Shown here piece after piece: positions 63,346 through 64,000 of a stretch of DNA of 64,000 bases. Source of the DNA: Streptomyces sp. TG1A-60 (GTDB lineage: Bacteria > Actinomycetota > Actinomycetes > Streptomycetales > Streptomycetaceae); assembly GCF_037201975.1 (NCBI RefSeq), contig NZ_CP147520.1, positions 2,480,001 to 2,544,000 on the forward strand. Direction: 5' to 3'. Within the stretch, counting starts at the first letter, position 1, and each line of letters starts with the position of its first letter. The translations under genes and the position numbers were made by a program. The notes beneath the pieces were generated by a model that saw nothing but the letters and a program-made list of their open reading frames with translations, ran no database searches and had not been told where the DNA came from.

Positions 63346-63366
63346 CCGGTGGGGGTTGGCCACCGG
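63346..63366 (-). promoter_or_regulatory. Hairpin upstream of atpE
   Basis: CCGGTGG (63346-63352) and CCACCGG (63360-63366) in the 70-base gap between atpB and atpE. It precedes the strong atpE ribosome site and may set c-subunit expression level. Confidence 0.45.
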
Positions 63367-63390
63367 ACGACGGGGGGTCGGGGAGGGGGC

Positions 63391-64000
63391 TCAGTGGTGC
63401 TCGGCGAGCGCGCCCTGGATGTAGGTGCAGGTCAGCAGTACGAAGACATACGCCTGCAGGGCCTGGATGAAGAGCTCGAAGGCGGTCATCACGATGACCA
63501 TCAGGAACGAGACGCCGGCGTAGGCGATGCCGATGCCGTTCAGCAGGTACCAGCTCGCGATGGTGAACAGCAGCAGCAGGATGTGGCCCGCGAACATGTT
63601 CGCGAAGAGTCGCACGGCGTGGGTGAACGGCCGCACGAGCAGGTTCGAGAAGGCCTCGATCAGCATGACGACGGGCAGCGCCCCGCCGAGCGACTTGTCG
63701 TAGCCGGTGAAGTTCTTCAGGGCGCCGACGAAGCCGTGCCGCCTGAAGGTCAGCGAGACCCACAGGACGTAGACGATCAGCGCGAGCGCCATCGGGTACG
63801 CGATGCTCGACGTGACCGGGAACTGGGCGACCGGAATGATCGACCAGAGGTTCAGCATCCAGATGAAGAAGAACAGCGCGACGACGAGCGGAACGTACCT
63901 CTCGCCCTCCTTCTTGCCCATGGTCTCGTAGACGACTCCGCGCCGGATGAAGTCGTAGCCCGCCTCGGCGACCATCTGGAGCTTGCCCGGAACGACCTGG
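63391..64000 (-). CDS. atpB: F1F0 ATP synthase a subunit, C-terminal part (cut by window edge)
   Basis: The last ~202 residues of subunit a. It holds the proton half-channels. The essential Arg lies in LLVRPFTHAVRLFANMFAGH; other helices are VVALFFFIWMLNLWSIIPVAQF, YPMALALIVYVLWVSL and LLFTIASWYLLNGIGIAYAGVSFLMVIVMTAFELFIQALQAYVFVLLTCTYI. The N-terminus and atpI lie beyond the window. Confidence 0.96.
   Translation of the reverse strand, partial: QVVPGKLQMVAEAGYDFIRRGVVYETMGKKEGERYVPLVVALFFFIWMLNLWSIIPVAQFPVTSSIAYPMALALIVYVLWVSLTFRRHGFVGALKNFTGYDKSLGGALPVVMLIEAFSNLLVRPFTHAVRLFANMFAGHILLLLFTIASWYLLNGIGIAYAGVSFLMVIVMTAFELFIQALQAYVFVLLTCTYIQGALAEHH

Overview
This is a high-GC actinobacterial chromosome segment, almost certainly from a Streptomyces. 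Codon third positions are nearly all G or C, many genes lack a ribosome binding site and have a TANNNT -10 box about 6-9 bases before the start codon (leaderless), and the gene set and order match the part of the Streptomyces core chromosome that carries filP, scy, nucS and the atp operon. No phage, CRISPR array, rRNA or tRNA was seen. Both ends are cut inside genes: a HelD/HelR-type helicase on the left and atpB on the right.

Layout. 1-5.8 kb: helR (partial), a merR-thioredoxin pair, the dicarboxylate symporter dctA and a divergent CitA/CitB-type two-component system. 6-13 kb: a leaderless HTH regulator, then lower glycolysis and overflow (pfkA, pta-ackA, pyk). 13-16.6 kb: a three-gene envelope/secreted operon (DUF6230, DUF6114, long acidic tail protein) behind an unusually long, dyad-rich upstream region. 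16.6-21.6 kb: thioredoxin-TPR co-chaperone, tetR, a small MITE-like repeat, isobutyryl-CoA mutase icmA, DUF3817 protein, marR. 21.7-25.8 kb: a cslA-glxA pair (beta-glycan synthase and copper radical oxidase). 26-29.5 kb: thiamine-binding protein, second DUF3817, three tandem AIM24 genes, marR. 29.6-32.6 kb: OmpR-type two-component system divergent from a PepSY protein across three direct repeats. 32.8-35.6 kb: meaB, thiolase and methylmalonyl-CoA epimerase. 35.8-40.8 kb: the coiled-coil polarity proteins scy and filP. 41-45.2 kb: two related ABC ATPase-permease pairs. 45.2-54.2 kb: small zinc-site protein, luciferase-like oxidoreductase with a TTA codon, SCO5389-family gene, nucS, a membrane-anchored STAND-like ATPase, STAS protein, hydroxyacyl-CoA dehydrogenase, cobalamin adenosyltransferase, membrane protein. 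54.3-56.2 kb: NarL-type two-component system. 56.4-64 kb: DUF2550 protein and atpC-D-G-A-H-F-E-B on the minus strand.

Two themes link separate operons. The first is B12-dependent and short-chain acyl-CoA metabolism: icmA, meaB, epimerase, cobalamin adenosyltransferase, thiolase and hydroxybutyryl-CoA dehydrogenase. The second is hyphal tip growth: scy and filP, with cslA-glxA nearby. The parts least explained by known biology are the DUF6230/DUF6114 operon with its nested dyads, the AIM24 triplet, the STAND-like ATPase next to a STAS protein, and several precise inverted repeats in promoter regions. Functions are assigned from recognisable motifs and remembered family features; no database search was possible.
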